Below, piece by piece: positions 33,492 through 44,115 of a stretch of DNA of 64,000 bases (within the stretch, counting starts at the first letter, position 1; each line of letters opens with the position of its first letter). The notes under the pieces were generated by a model. The model did no database searches. It was given only the letters and a program-made list of their open reading frames with translations, and was not told where the DNA came from. Made by a program: the position numbers and the translations under genes. Source of the DNA: Ligustrum vulgare. Lineage: Eukaryota; Streptophyta; Magnoliopsida; Lamiales; Oleaceae. Where the stretch lies: NCBI GenBank assembly GCA_963555705.1, contig OY743170.1:13183096-13247095 (forward strand). Direction: 5' to 3'.

Positions 33492-33665
33492 TGTTGTAAA
33501 TATTATATTATATTAGTGAATAACAGTTATACCCCTAAAACTCTAGGTATTATTACCTTATATATCCCTTATTCTCCCTATATATATGGGGGTTTTTGGT
33601 TCATAGTAATACACAAGTTTATTGTTATCTCTACTTTTTTCTCTTTTTCTCTCTAGTTTATAACA
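33492..33665 (+). repeat. 5' LTR of the stem-loop LTR element
   Basis: 174 bases. It differs from the 3' copy by about ten substitutions, mainly A/G, and a 10-base gap in the CT-rich tail. CCCTATATATATGGGGG (33567-33583) holds a TATA-like core inside a CCC/GGG palindrome. Confidence 0.92.
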
Positions 33666-33688
33666 CGTTATCAGCACGAGTCTCTACC
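33666..33688 (+). other. Primer-site-like sequence after the LTR
   Basis: CGTTATCAGCACGAG follows the 5' LTR. This string is commonly seen at this position in one group of plant copia elements. It differs from the usual TGGTATCAGAGC. Confidence 0.5.
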
Positions 33689-33919
33689 AAATTGAGTTAG
33701 AATTTTCTTTTTAAAAACCCCATATATCAAAATATTAGTTAGATGGTAAAATCATATACACCGAAATTAATTTGGTGACATATGAATTTTTTTATTACTA
33801 TTCAATTGCAATTTACATCTATTCATTACGATGTTGTTCATTAGCAATTGCGGCTCATAAATCTGAATCTGATTTTCTCCAACCAATTCGACAGATTTTG
33901 ATCTTTATATTGATAATTC

Positions 33920-36030
33920 ATTATGTTGTTGCTTCTGAAGTAGCACAACAGTATATATTAATATTCCAGAAGAATATTAATTATAGATTTGTCCATTACA
34001 AATTTATTGATGCTATTAATTCATTCGTTGTTGTTCCTGAAGTAGCACAACATTATATTAATATTCCAGAAGAATATTAATCATAGATCTGTGTCCAGTT
34101 ATTACAAACATTTGTTGTTGCTCCTGAAGTAGCACAACATTTTAATTAATATTTCAAAAGAATATTATTTGCTCCCGAAGAGTATGAATTATAATTTTCA
34201 ATATTTCAGAAGAATATTGATTTATTATTCTTGAATAATCGAAATTTTAGAACTATAATTATTCTAGAAAAATAATTTGTGGTTGCTCCTGAAGTAGCAA
34301 AATTTTTATTATAATAATATTCGTAAAGAATATTAATTGCTCCTGAAGAACATAATTTTGAAAGATTTATTATTCAATTTCTCCAGAAGAGCAAATATCT
34401 AAAATCTTTAACAATAATTTGTTCTTACTCCTGAAGTAGCACAACCGTATATATATTAATATTTCAGAAGAATATTAATTATAGATCTATCAATTACAAG
34501 CATTATTGTTATTATTGATTTAAATTTATAATTCATTATGTTGCTCCTGAAGTAGCACAACGGATGATTAATATTTCAGAAAAATATTAATTGTAAATTT
34601 GTCTATTATAAATAATTTGTTGTTATTCCTGAAGTAGTACAACATTATAATTAATATCCTAGAAGGATGTTATTTGCTCCTGAAGAGCATGAATTATAAT
34701 TTTCAATATTCTAGAAGAATATTGATTTATTATTTATTTTGGAAGAATCGAAATAAATTCGTTAAAGTATACCTTGTTCCAGAAAATTATTATTATTATT
34801 ATTATTTTTTGCTCTTTCAATTTTGTCATTGGAAATCACTACTTTATTTTGAATTCTCAAATACATTATTAGATTTGATTCTACTATATATTAGTTATAT
34901 ATCTAATTTTTATATATGGAATTCACGTCCATGTTTAGTATCTTTTGCATATTGGTAAAAGATTTAGTCAATTTTGTTAACTTCTATATATGGAGATTCT
35001 TTTTCCTGATATATGTTTGATAATTCATTTTTATATATAAATTCATATTATGTTTATATGGTAATTAATATTCTTTAAGATGATTAAATATTTGTAGATG
35101 TTCATTCATAAATTTTGATTTAATAATGTATCATATTGTTGCTCACGAAGTAGGACAACAATAGTAGTATTCTAGAAGAATATTACTTGCTTGTCACGAG
35201 AAGTATATTATAATTTCAATATTGCAGAAGAATATTGATCCAATGCTCTTGAAGAAGCATAATTTAAAATATGTTTTAAACGAATATGGTGTTGGTGTTC
35301 TCGAATAAACACAACCCACGTTAGATAAATATTCCTGAAGAATATTTTAACGTCACTCGTGTAGAGTACAAATATTGTTAGCCTTGAAAGGTAGAGTGAA
35401 TCATTAATATCAATATTCCAGAAGAATATTGACTTATTATTCTTGAAGAATTGCAATTTTAGCAATATAATTATTTCAGAAGAATAATTTGTTATTTTGC
35501 TCCTAAATTGCACAATAGATATCAATTATTGTTATAATTGAATGAGATTCTAATCAATATTCCAAAAGAATATTGATCTAAATGGACATTCCAGCATTAG
35601 AAATATCTCATTTAAGTTATTTAATAAAATATTCCAAAAGAATATTTCATTTTTGCTCTTGAAGAAGCAATACGTTGTTGATCCCGAAGAAGCACAACAT
35701 TTATAAAATAATATTATTCGCTTTTGAAGAATATGATATTATAATTTCAATATTCCAGAAGAATATTGACATATTGATTATGAATGAGCAATAAAAACGT
35801 GCTTTCGAAGTAGCATATGTTTCGAAGAATATATCATTTGAGTTCATGTTTATCCCTGAAGGAAAACATATAACTAATGTTCCCGTGAGGGGGAGCTAAT
35901 ATACGCTACACTCTTTTTTCCTTAGCCGAGGTTTTATCCCACAGGATTTTCCTGGCAAGGTTTTTAATGAAATAACTATTATCAATGTCTATTGATATAC
36001 TATCCTATACAAGACTCCTGAAGAGATCAA
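33920..36030 (+). repeat. Array of ~25-30 stem-loops with a shared GAA-ending pentaloop
   Basis: Units alternate between AATATTC-CAGAA-GAATATT and TTGCTC-CTGAA-G-TAGCACAA types. Clear examples lie at 33958-33980 (TTAATATT arms), 34058-34080, 34197-34219 (TCAATATT/AATATTGA arms), 34447-34475, 34651-34668 (ATCC/GGAT arms), 35212-35235, 35325-35345, 35407-35431 and 35748-35772. Loops read CAGAA, CTGAA, TTGAA, TCGAA or CCGAA. In one frame the units read as INIPEEY or APEVAQ peptides, but stops separate them. Confidence 0.85.
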
Positions 36031-36505
36031 TATATGGATGATTCAATAGAGATTGAATTAGGGAGAGTAACTATATAGATGATTCAATACATATTGAATA
36101 AGGGGGAGTAGCTGTACTATTTTTCCTTTGTTCAGTTTTTCCCCACTGAGTTTTTCTGACAATGTTTTAACGAGGCAGCATCAAAAGACTCCAGAATTTT
36201 CAACAAATTCACTCAAGTGACAATGAAGCCGATTTATCTACAAAAGTACTATCAACATCTACATTCAATAAACCAGTTCACAAGATTGTGATACATCAAC
36301 TCGATGATTTACAGCTATCAACACTAGGGGAGTAGCTGTACTCTTTTTCCTTTGCCAATGTTTTGTCCCATTGGATTTTCCTGGCGATGTTTTAACGAGG
36401 CAGTATTCATCTTAATACTCCAAGAACAATTGTACTCTTTTTCCTTCGTTTGATATTTTGTCCCATTGAGTTTTTATCAAACAAGGTTTTAACGAGGCAG
36501 ATATT
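35905..36505 (+). repeat. Four copies of a copia 3'-region phrase
   Basis: Near 35908, 36112, 36335 and 36430 the sequence repeats a TGTACTCTTTTTCCTT-type start, then GTTTTGTCCCATTG or a close variant, then GTTTTAACGAGGCAG. Such sequence usually precedes the polypurine tract of plant copia elements once. Confidence 0.8.
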
Positions 36506-36535
36506 TTGTATTATCATATGTCATTCAAGGAGGAG

Positions 36536-36699
36536 TGTTGTAAATATTATATTGTATTAGTGAATGACAGTTGTACCCCTAAAATCCTAGGTATTATTGC
36601 CTTATGTATCCCTTATTCTCCCTATATATATGGGGGTTTTTGGTTCATAGTAATACACAAGTTTATTGGTGTCTCTACTTTTCTCTCTAGTTTATAACA
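36536..36699 (+). repeat. 3' LTR of the stem-loop LTR element
   Basis: 164 bases, preceded by AAGGAGGAG and followed by the target duplication GAAAT. Confidence 0.92.
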
Positions 36700-36884
36700 G
36701 AAATGTCAATTAATGTGATTGAAAAAGTAAATTTTGTACGATTTTCCTAATATTATTTATTCTTACTTACTCATTAATAACAAAGCACATTAAATAAGGA
36801 CATATTAGAAAATTAGAAAATTAATTAAACATTTAATAAGGTAAGTGAATTATAATCTGAGATGGACAAATAAGGAATACAAGT

Positions 36885-37133
36885 CTAAAAAATAAAGATT
36901 GAACTCCAACCTTACGAGCCCCTACAGCCCATACACTGAGGATTTGTAGATGATGTAAATCACAGGATATGCCTCAATGGAGTAGGGTTGAAAGTTGACT
37001 ATTTAACCGCGCTTGCAAGGAGCCTCATCCATACTAAAGGTAGAATTCGAACTTCCACTCTACAGCTGCCAACTCAGATAAAATTTCTCACTCTCACCTT
37101 TCAACTAACTGAGTTATGTCCGAAGATAATAAT
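36885..37133 (-). mobile_element. tRNA-derived SINE with target duplication GAATACAAGT
   Basis: GAATACAAGT flanks the element at 36875-36884 and 37134-37143. Read on the minus strand, it starts with a tRNA-like head: box A-type TAACTCAGTTAGTTG (37102-37116), then GGAAGTTCGAATTC (box B, 37042-37056). A 3' body follows, ending in a T/A-rich tail (CTTTATTTTTTAG) at the left duplication. SINEs are transcribed by RNA polymerase III from these internal boxes and are copied by LINE enzymes. Confidence 0.88.
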
Positions 37134-37855
37134 GAATACAAGTTCATCTTCATGGGATGGAGAGTATCAATAGATTATAAAGGGGTGGAGCCTTGGTGTT
37201 TGGGCCTCCAAAGAAGAAGTTTATCCAAATAATATTTTTTATATTTAAACTAGTCTAGCTCTTGCGATGCACGAGTAGTGTCTGTAATAGTGCTATTACA
37301 TGTGAACAATAAAAATAACATTTTGTCAAATTATGATTCCTCGGTTGTTATATAATTTCAAAGAAGATTTTGTAGATTTTGGGAGCTTGTTGTCTAATAT
37401 ATTAAAAACTTCGCTTTATATAAAGTATGCATGATTTGAAAATGGGAAATGAAAGTTGACCCATAAAAAAAAAATTCAAAAAATAGATTTTTAAAGACTG
37501 ATAACCACAGAGATTTAAAAAAGTGATAAGTGGTCATTTTTTGATGCGCCTTCATCTTATTTTGACAGTCGTCATATATTTTGAGAATACAAGTTTTTAG
37601 TTTTTTATGAACTTTTCGAAGTGCTACATTAAAAATCTTGTTTTATCTATAGTGCATATGTTGAAAATGAGAAGAAAGTTGACTTGTGAAAAAAATGAAA
37701 AATACATTGTTAATGGACCATTTTAAACTACTGTAACTTTTACTATGATTGACGAGTTTGTAATTCGAAAATAACGTAATAAAGTATGTGAGAATTTCAC
37801 ATTCTTATCAAGGTCTCTATTCGCGACTTCATTTGAGTCCTAAAAAATGACCAAA

Positions 37856-37857
<2 letters not shown>

Positions 37858-37912
<55 letters not shown>
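37858..37912. repeat. GA microsatellite
   Basis: About 25 GA repeats with one GGGA interruption, followed by GAACGAGAACGAGAACG. Confidence 0.95.
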
Positions 37913-37913
<1 letters not shown>

Positions 37914-38586
37914 ACGAGAACGAGAACGAAACGACAAAATAAGGGCGACTACAAATGAAAAATAGTACGACAAAATAAGGGAGACTAAAAATGAAAAATG
38001 GGTTTAAAAAGGCAAGTTTGTAGTTGCTTTCGAAGTGATAAATGAAATAAAAATTGAATCTTATAAAAATGAAAAATACATCGTTAAGGGACCTTTGAAT
38101 GACTATAACTTTTGTCACATTTGACAGTTTTGTAGTTTGAAATAATATGGTAAATTATTATGTTAACTCAACATTAACGTCAGGACCTTGATATTACTAT
38201 TTTATTTGAGTCCACGAAGTTGATCAAACGAAAAATAAAATGCACAAAATGAAAAAATAAGGGTGATCATTGTTTGTCAAATTATAATTTATCAACCGTT
38301 ATATAATTTTCAAGACAAATTTGTAAATTTTTGCGAGATCTTTGAGTAACATGTTAAAAACTCAATTTTATCTAAAGTATGCATGTTTTTGAAAATAAGA
38401 TGAAGGTTAACAGTAAAAGGAAAATCGAAAAATAGATTTTTAAGGACCGACAACCACGTGGATTTAAAAAGTGAATGGTCATTTTTTTATGTTCGTTCAC
38501 CTTATTTTAACAATCGTTACATGTTTTGAAAAGATAAATTTGTTGCTTTTTATGAGTTTTTCAAAATATAGTACATTAAAAACTTA

Positions 38587-38709
38587 TTTGTTTGGGAACA
38601 ACACATTCCCCAAAATAACTTTCTAACCATACAAATTTCTAAACTACTTTTCAATCATATATTTTAGCTCGAAATTCACATTTTCTGTTTAAAAAAATAC
38701 CAAATATGG
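38587..38709. mobile_element. Small MITE in Helitron-2, target duplication TTA
   Basis: 123 bases, present in one repeat of Helitron-2 and absent at the matching place in the other (near 37637). TTA flanks it at 38584-38586 and 38710-38712. The ends TTTGTTTGGG and, in reverse, CCATATTTGGT are weak inverted repeats, so a PIF/Harbinger-type origin is likely. Confidence 0.6.
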
Positions 38710-39341
38710 TTACTTTTTCTAGAGTGCATATGTTGAAAATGAAATGAAGGTTAATTGGTAAAAATAAAATAAAAAAATGCATTGTTAAGAGACAATTTTA
38801 AACGGCTATCACTTTTGCTACGGTCGACGGTTTTGTAATTCAAAAATAATGTTGTAAAGTACTTTATGAAAACTTTAAATTGATATTAAGATTTTGCTAT
38901 AACGACATTATTTCAGTCCACAAATTTGACCAAATAAAGAAAAACAATTTTTTTTAAAAAAAAAAAAAAACGACAAAACCACTAAAGGGAAAAATACCTT
39001 GTCATAAATGAAAACTGACATAAAACTCACTCTTATAACATAGTTAAAAAGATCAAGGTTAAAAAAAAAAAAAAAAGGTGACAAAACTGCTAAAAGGCAA
39101 AATAGCCTTGACATTAATGAATAGTGACATAAAACTCACTCTTATAATATAGTTAAGATTTGGAAAAAAATAAAAAAAATATTTTCATTTATATAGCATA
39201 GCGGTAAAGTTTCTACATTTCATCTAGGTGACACTAAATAATTTATCCATAATCTAATCTTTCATGTACAAGCATTTTATTCATTTCAATTTCAATAATT
39301 TTATTATTTACTTTATATGTCGCTCTTTAACAGTTTCTAAA

Positions 39342-39491
39342 AACGGATCTAGAAATTCTGTTCAGCACAGACGACCTTCAGTAAAATAACTGTATTTCTA
39401 AAAAAAAATACCAAAAATTCCTAATAATTTTTTTTTAACGGATCCAGCACGGGCGAGCGGAGCGTCTCGCCATGTGGTGGATCCGCCCCTG
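39342..39491. mobile_element. hAT-type MITE (150 bp)
   Basis: TTTCTAAA (39334-39341) and TTTCTAGA (39492-39499) are an 8-base duplication with one change. The right end in reverse reads CAGGGGCGGATCCACC, and the left end AACGGATCTAGAAA keeps the CGGATC core. It is related in style to the element at 22043-22549. Confidence 0.6.
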
Positions 39492-39499
39492 TTTCTAGA

Positions 39500-40149
39500 T
39501 CGTGATTGTCGACTATTGTAGCACCATCAACCGGCCATTATTGAGTTTTTCATACTAAATAATCTAGCTCCACTAGTTATAACTATATATTTATATTTCC
39601 TTCGCTACGACTAAAGTATGAACGCTGCCATCTTAAGCCACAGAAATAAAGCACTAGGTTTGCTTTCACATCATTAAGAAAAATAAAAAAATGAAAAATA
39701 ATATTAAATTAAATAAAGAAATTAAATAGAAACGCGTGCATTGTCTCCAGCCCTGGCTCTGGTTTTGGTTGGCTGCATTTTGGAGTATTCAAAAAACAAA
39801 CTCATATATGTCACCAAGTGTTCATGTTACACAAAAATATATCTTTAATAGATAAGATAAGAAGCATTCTCAAATAAAAGACAAAGTAATATAATGCACA
39901 AAAATATATACAATATTATAGAAAGATAGTTGATTTCGAAGATTATATTGATCTAATTACCTAAAGAGTTTTATGGTGCTCGTCACTTGACGGGTGGGGA
40001 TTGGTAGGCCCCACCTGTCAACCAACCAATATAAGGTGCCCACTCATAATTTCTTCTAATGACATATATTAAGTTGACAACAACATATATAACAATTTTG
40101 TCTAGAGAGAATAGTGAACAACAGCTAGTTCGAAATTTTTTTTGAAGTG
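39500..40149. other. Unassigned DNA with a strong GC stem-loop
   Basis: No gene is recognised. At 39987-40021 TTGACGGGTGGGG faces CCCCACCTGTCAA across a 9-base loop, with one mismatch. A CCAAT and a TATAA-like string follow at about 40024-40033. This could be the edge of a promoter or a remnant of a mobile element. Confidence 0.4.
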
Positions 40150-40154
40150 AAAAC

Positions 40155-40766
40155 TGTTGTTACATTTATTAATTTATGGCAAATGTTGAAATTTGATTGA
40201 GCAACATTTAACTACCACATGCCTAAGATGTTGTCTATTTATTGGTTCAAATATTTCATTCCTTAATTTTCTTACACATATGCATGATATGGAGAATTAT
40301 TATTGAACCAATTTTACAACCAATTATTTTCAAACATATTTTGCTAGACTTGTTGTCTCATGATTGGTCCATTCACATAGTAATGATTAAAATGCTCATA
40401 TAAATTCATGCACTTTGCAACAAGAAGAAATATACACTCGTTGCATTTCACAATTAATTTCTCTACATATTATATATGTTTAATTTGGCCAATAGAAGGG
40501 TGTTCTTGTAAGATAGAGCTTTGGGTTAATCCTTTAGTGCAAAATAAGGATTTAACTACACAATATTTAAGTTGGGCTGTTGTATCCTGGAGGGGACAAG
40601 TCAGAGATTTCTGTTGCACCGGTGATTGATGTTTTTCCAACACCGCAGAGGGCTTGAATCTCCTTAAAGAAAGCGATATATCCGCGCCTCAGCCTAATTG
40701 ATTACGGTTATTGTATCCATTATTATTATTGTAATATTTTATATTTATATTGCAATATCACTAACA
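40155..40766 (+). repeat. Copia-4 5' LTR (612 bp)
   Basis: It begins TGTTGTTACATTTATT and ends TATCACTAACA. No difference from the 3' LTR was found by eye. A short open frame inside it (40408-40629) repeats in the 3' LTR and is not a gene. Confidence 0.97.
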
Positions 40767-40786
40767 ATTTTAAGGATCTTCATGTA

Positions 40787-42115
40787 ATGGATCAAACCGT
40801 GGAAAAGACCAATGAAAGTGTAGGAGATCTCAACAAGCCTTTTCACTTCAAAGGCGTGAACTTTAAGCGCTGGAAAGGCAAAGTCCTCTTTTACCTCAAC
40901 CTGCTCAAAGTTGCTTATATCCTCACGGAGAAGGATCCAAGAAAAATCAAAACTGATGGCATGGACGATGATGAATATTTTGATCATGATGAAAAAGTGG
41001 AGAAATACAAAAAAGATGAGTATAACTGTCGGAATTATATTTTAAATTGTCTTGCTGATCATTTTTATGATTACTATGATACTACTTTCTCGTCTGCCAA
41101 GAAAATTTGGAAAGCTTTGCAGAGCAAATATGATACTGAAGAGGCGGGAGCGAAAAAATATGCAGCAAGTCGATTTTTCCGCTATCAAATGGAAGATGGA
41201 AAATCTGTGGTGGAACAAGCACAAGATTTTCAAATGATAGTTGCCGAGCTCTTATCTGAAGGTATTAAAATTGGAGACAATCTTATTGTTGCTGGCATGA
41301 TTGACAAACTTCCACCATCTTGGAGGGAATTTCAAAAGAACATGCGCCACAAGCAGAAGGAGATGTCTCTTGAAACTCTTATCACACGCATTCGCGTGGA
41401 AGAAGAAGCACATGGACAAGATGCACTTATTGAACAGCATAATGGACATTCCACGAAGGTAAATTTAATTTCTGAAAATTTACCTACTGGTCAGAATTCT
41501 AAAAAAGATGTTTTGAAGCCCAATAAGAAAAATATGAAAATGCCTTATAAACAAAACAAGGGAACTTCAAGCAAGTGGAATAAGAACCAATCACATCCTT
41601 CACAAAATAAACAAGGCAAAACTTGCTTTGTGTGTGGAAAATTTGGGCACCTTGCTAAAAATTGCAGATACCGGAAGCGTGAGCCTGTTCCACAGGTTAA
41701 TGTTACCGAAGAACCATTTGTTGCTATGATTACTGAAATTTATATGGTGCAAAGTGCTGAAGGATGGTGGGCTGATTCTGGAGCAAGCAGACATGTTTGC
41801 TATGATAAAGAATGGTTCAAAACTTATACTCCTTTTAAGGAGCCTATGACTGTAATGCTTGGAGATTCTCATACTATACAGGTTCTTGGAACTGGAGATG
41901 TTGAACTCAAATTCACCTCTGGAAGAGTCCTGACATTAAAAGATGTACTACATACACCTTCCATGAGAAAGAATTTGATGTCGGGTTATCTTCTGAATAA
42001 GGCTGGCTTCAAACAAACAATTGAATCTGATCAGTATGTGATTACCAAAAAAGGTACTTTTGTTGGCAAAGGATATGCTTGTGATGGGATGTTCAAATTA
42101 AACATTGGAAGATGA
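40787..42115 (+). CDS. gag: Copia-4 gag and N-terminal pol (protease) polyprotein, 442 aa
   Basis: The uninterrupted frame starts at an ATG 21 bases after the LTR. Residues about 20-230 form the copia gag capsid region ([19 protein letters not shown] near the start, then a UBN2-type segment). A Lys/Asn-rich basic stretch at about 245-275 is followed by an intact CCHC zinc knuckle, [14 protein letters not shown], at residues 280-293. The aspartic protease active site [11 protein letters not shown] is intact (Asp330), and the frame reaches the pre-integrase segment ([13 protein letters not shown]) before stopping at the deletion joint. Gag packages RNA in particles and protease cuts the polyprotein. 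With no stop or lost key residue, this protein could still be made. Confidence 0.95.
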   Translation: MDQTVEKTNESVGDLNKPFHFKGVNFKRWKGKVLFYLNLLKVAYILTEKDPRKIKTDGMDDDEYFDHDEKVEKYKKDEYNCRNYILNCLADHFYDYYDTTFSSAKKIWKALQSKYDTEEAGAKKYAASRFFRYQMEDGKSVVEQAQDFQMIVAELLSEGIKIGDNLIVAGMIDKLPPSWREFQKNMRHKQKEMSLETLITRIRVEEEAHGQDALIEQHNGHSTKVNLISENLPTGQNSKKDVLKPNKKNMKMPYKQNKGTSSKWNKNQSHPSQNKQGKTCFVCGKFGHLAKNCRYRKREPVPQVNVTEEPFVAMITEIYMVQSAEGWWADSGASRHVCYDKEWFKTYTPFKEPMTVMLGDSHTIQVLGTGDVELKFTSGRVLTLKDVLHTPSMRKNLMSGYLLNKAGFKQTIESDQYVITKKGTFVGKGYACDGMFKLNIGR

Positions 42116-42787
42116 AGTGATAAATCAAAAGGAATATGCTAGCATAATTGGAAGCTTGCGATATGCAACTGATTGCACGAGACCAGACATTGCATTTGCA
42201 GTGGGGGTACTTAGCAGGTATACGAGTAAGCCAGGTAAAGAACATTGGCATGCTATAAATCGAGTAATGAGATATTTATTTGGTACCAAAAATTATGGCT
42301 TACTTTATCAAAAATATCCTGCTGTTGTTGAAGGATTTTGTGATGCAGATTGGAATACTCTATCAGGAGATTCTTTATCTACCAGTGGATATATTTTCAA
42401 ATTAGGAGGTGCTACTATTTGTTGGAAATCTAAAAAACAAACCATTATTGCTAACTCTACTATGGAGCTGAACTAATTGCTTTAGCATCAGCTAGTGAGG
42501 AAGCAAATTGGTTGAGAGATTTATTACAGGAAATTCCAATGTGGGAAAAACCAATACCTCCTATTTTGGTTTATTGTGACAGCACTGCTGCCATTGGTAG
42601 AGTAAATAACCGTTATTATAACGGTAAATCCAGACCTATAAGAAGAAAACACAGTACTGTGAGATCCTATTTGAGTAATGGGATAATTAATGTGAATTAC
42701 ATTAAATCATGTGATAATCTTGCAGATCCATTAACCAAGGCCTTGGCAAGAGAAAGGGTCTGGAATACATCGAGGGGATGGGGCTAA
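42105..42787 (+). pseudogene. Copia-4 end of reverse transcriptase and ribonuclease H
   Basis: From 42105 the frame encodes [19 protein letters not shown] and [19 protein letters not shown], the connection after reverse transcriptase, then [19 protein letters not shown] of ribonuclease H. A one-base loss near 42467 ends the frame at 42476. The next frame continues with LASASEEANWLRDLL, VYCDSTAAIGRV and NLADPLTKALARE to a TAA at 42787. There is no start of its own, and it overlaps the gag frame by 11 bases in another frame at the deletion joint. Confidence 0.92.
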
Positions 42788-43345
42788 TGCCTATATTATC
42801 ATGAGCCATGTATAAGGATACCCAACCTGGTGACCAGAGATCCTGTATCCAGGTTCAATGGGAAGAACGAATTATATGATGGCCGGTAGAATGCACAAAA
42901 TTATTTTGTCCATCCCTATGGTGTATGTGCATTATCCTGTAACGATGGAGGGTTGAGTTTTATTGGAAAACTCTTAATAAAATTTGTATCTCTTATGAGT
43001 GGGGTGCTACAGTTACAGGTGCACTCTTGACAAATTTTACCTATATGAGTGCGAGAGTGGGGCCGCTCTCTATGAGAATATTGGGCATATTCTTGAAATA
43101 CACTCATGAATACTGGGATCAGCACATGGCCGTAAGTGCTGGCTATTAAAGCTCAAATTAACACTTTAATTATTATGTGTGAGCAGCAATTCTTTATTTT
43201 CCTTAACCAGTTATAGTTCAAGTCTGAGACTACTAATAACTGTGAAATAAAGATTACTGTTTCACTAGTGAAGGTTCAATGCAGAGTCACACCTATCATG
43301 ATGCATAATAATTTGTCTATTGGCCAAAATGTATATATTAATAAA

Positions 43346-43357
43346 TGAGTGGGGGAT
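43346..43357 (+). other. Copia-4 polypurine tract
   Basis: GAGTGGGGGAT directly precedes the 3' LTR. Confidence 0.85.
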
Positions 43358-43969
43358 TGTTGTTACATTTATTAATTTATGGCAAATGTTGAAATTTGAT
43401 TGAGCAACATTTAACTACCACATGCCTAAGATGTTGTCTATTTATTGGTTCAAATATTTCATTCCTTAATTTTCTTACACATATGCATGATATGGAGAAT
43501 TATTATTGAACCAATTTTACAACCAATTATTTTCAAACATATTTTGCTAGACTTGTTGTCTCATGATTGGTCCATTCACATAGTAATGATTAAAATGCTC
43601 ATATAAATTCATGCACTTTGCAACAAGAAGAAATATACACTCGTTGCATTTCACAATTAATTTCTCTACATATTATATATGTTTAATTTGGCCAATAGAA
43701 GGGTGTTCTTGTAAGATAGAGCTTTGGGTTAATCCTTTAGTGCAAAATAAGGATTTAACTACACAATATTTAAGTTGGGCTGTTGTATCCTGGAGGGGAC
43801 AAGTCAGAGATTTCTGTTGCACCGGTGATTGATGTTTTTCCAACACCGCAGAGGGCTTGAATCTCCTTAAAGAAAGCGATATATCCGCGCCTCAGCCTAA
43901 TTGATTACGGTTATTGTATCCATTATTATTATTGTAATATTTTATATTTATATTGCAATATCACTAACA
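43358..43969 (+). repeat. Copia-4 3' LTR (612 bp)
   Basis: Same sequence as the 5' LTR at an offset of 3203 bases, followed by the target duplication AAAAC. Confidence 0.97.
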
Positions 43970-44115
43970 AAAACCCCCCAAATTAACTTGGGAGGGAAAA
44001 TTTGATAAGATATAGAAACTTTTCATGCAATGGGAAGTGATCACTTCCAAATTAAATTAATTCTAAATTACAAATGCGGTTTCATTGACTTGCTATAGAC
44101 CGGGTAGTTTGTACA

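Larger units (their letters stand above)
33492..36699 (+). mobile_element. Non-autonomous LTR element with stem-loop interior, target duplication GAAAT
   Basis: Short LTRs at 33492-33665 (174 bases) and 36536-36699 (164 bases) begin TGTTGTAAATATT and end TTTATAACA. GAAAT flanks the element at 33487-33491 and 36700-36704. The interior has no gag or pol domain. It consists of a stem-loop array (about 33920-36030) and then four copies of a 3' region phrase, followed by a purine tract AAGGAGGAG at the 3' LTR. The 3' phrase is of the kind found just before the 3' LTR of plant copia elements, so this is probably a copia derivative moved by enzymes from elsewhere. Confidence 0.92.
37310..38940. repeat. 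Large diverged direct repeats inside Helitron-2
   Basis: About 37310-37850 and 38255-38940 share order and wording (GTCAAATTAT, AAAGTATGCATG, ATAGATTTTTAA, GTGCATATGTTGAAAATGA). 38010-38240 is a partial further copy. Confidence 0.8.
37250..39158 (-). mobile_element. Helitron-2 (non-autonomous), minus strand
   Basis: On the minus strand it starts TCTTAACTATATTATAAGAG after a host A and ends CTCGTGCATCGCAAGAG then CTAGACTAG before a host T. This gives the TC start, the 3' hairpin (CTC-TGC paired with GCA-GAG) and the CTAG end of Helitrons. The interior holds long direct repeats, a GA microsatellite and a nested MITE, and no Rep/helicase. The 5' terminal ~110 bases are present twice (about 38965-39055 and 39075-39158). 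Confidence 0.85.
40155..43969 (+). mobile_element. Copia-4: very young, internally deleted Ty1-copia element, target duplication AAAAC
   Basis: Two 612-base LTRs (40155-40766 and 43358-43969) look identical throughout. AAAAC flanks them at 40150-40154 and 43970-43974. The interior keeps an open gag plus protease frame and then jumps to the end of reverse transcriptase and ribonuclease H. Integrase and the catalytic part of reverse transcriptase are missing. It can only have moved using pol enzymes from a complete relative. Confidence 0.96.

Noticed and set aside
33958..35772. TTCNNGAA heat-shock-element-like motifs in the stem-loop array
   Set aside because: ATTCCAGAAT-like units contain TTC-NN-GAA, but they lie in the interior and not the LTR promoter, and the pairing of the arms explains the pattern better. 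Kept only as a side idea.
33920..36030. CRISPR-like reading of the regularly repeated hairpins
   Set aside because: Spacing is irregular, the repeats are diverged, there are no cas genes and the context is plant retrotransposon DNA.
37840..38118. A minus-strand frame with a long Ser-Leu repeat
   Set aside because: The repeat is the translation of a GA microsatellite. No real protein signal flanks it.
40408..43832. A pair of identical 73-codon frames 3.2 kb apart
   Set aside because: They lie at the same place in the two LTRs of Copia-4, so the identity reflects LTR duplication and gives no evidence of a gene family.
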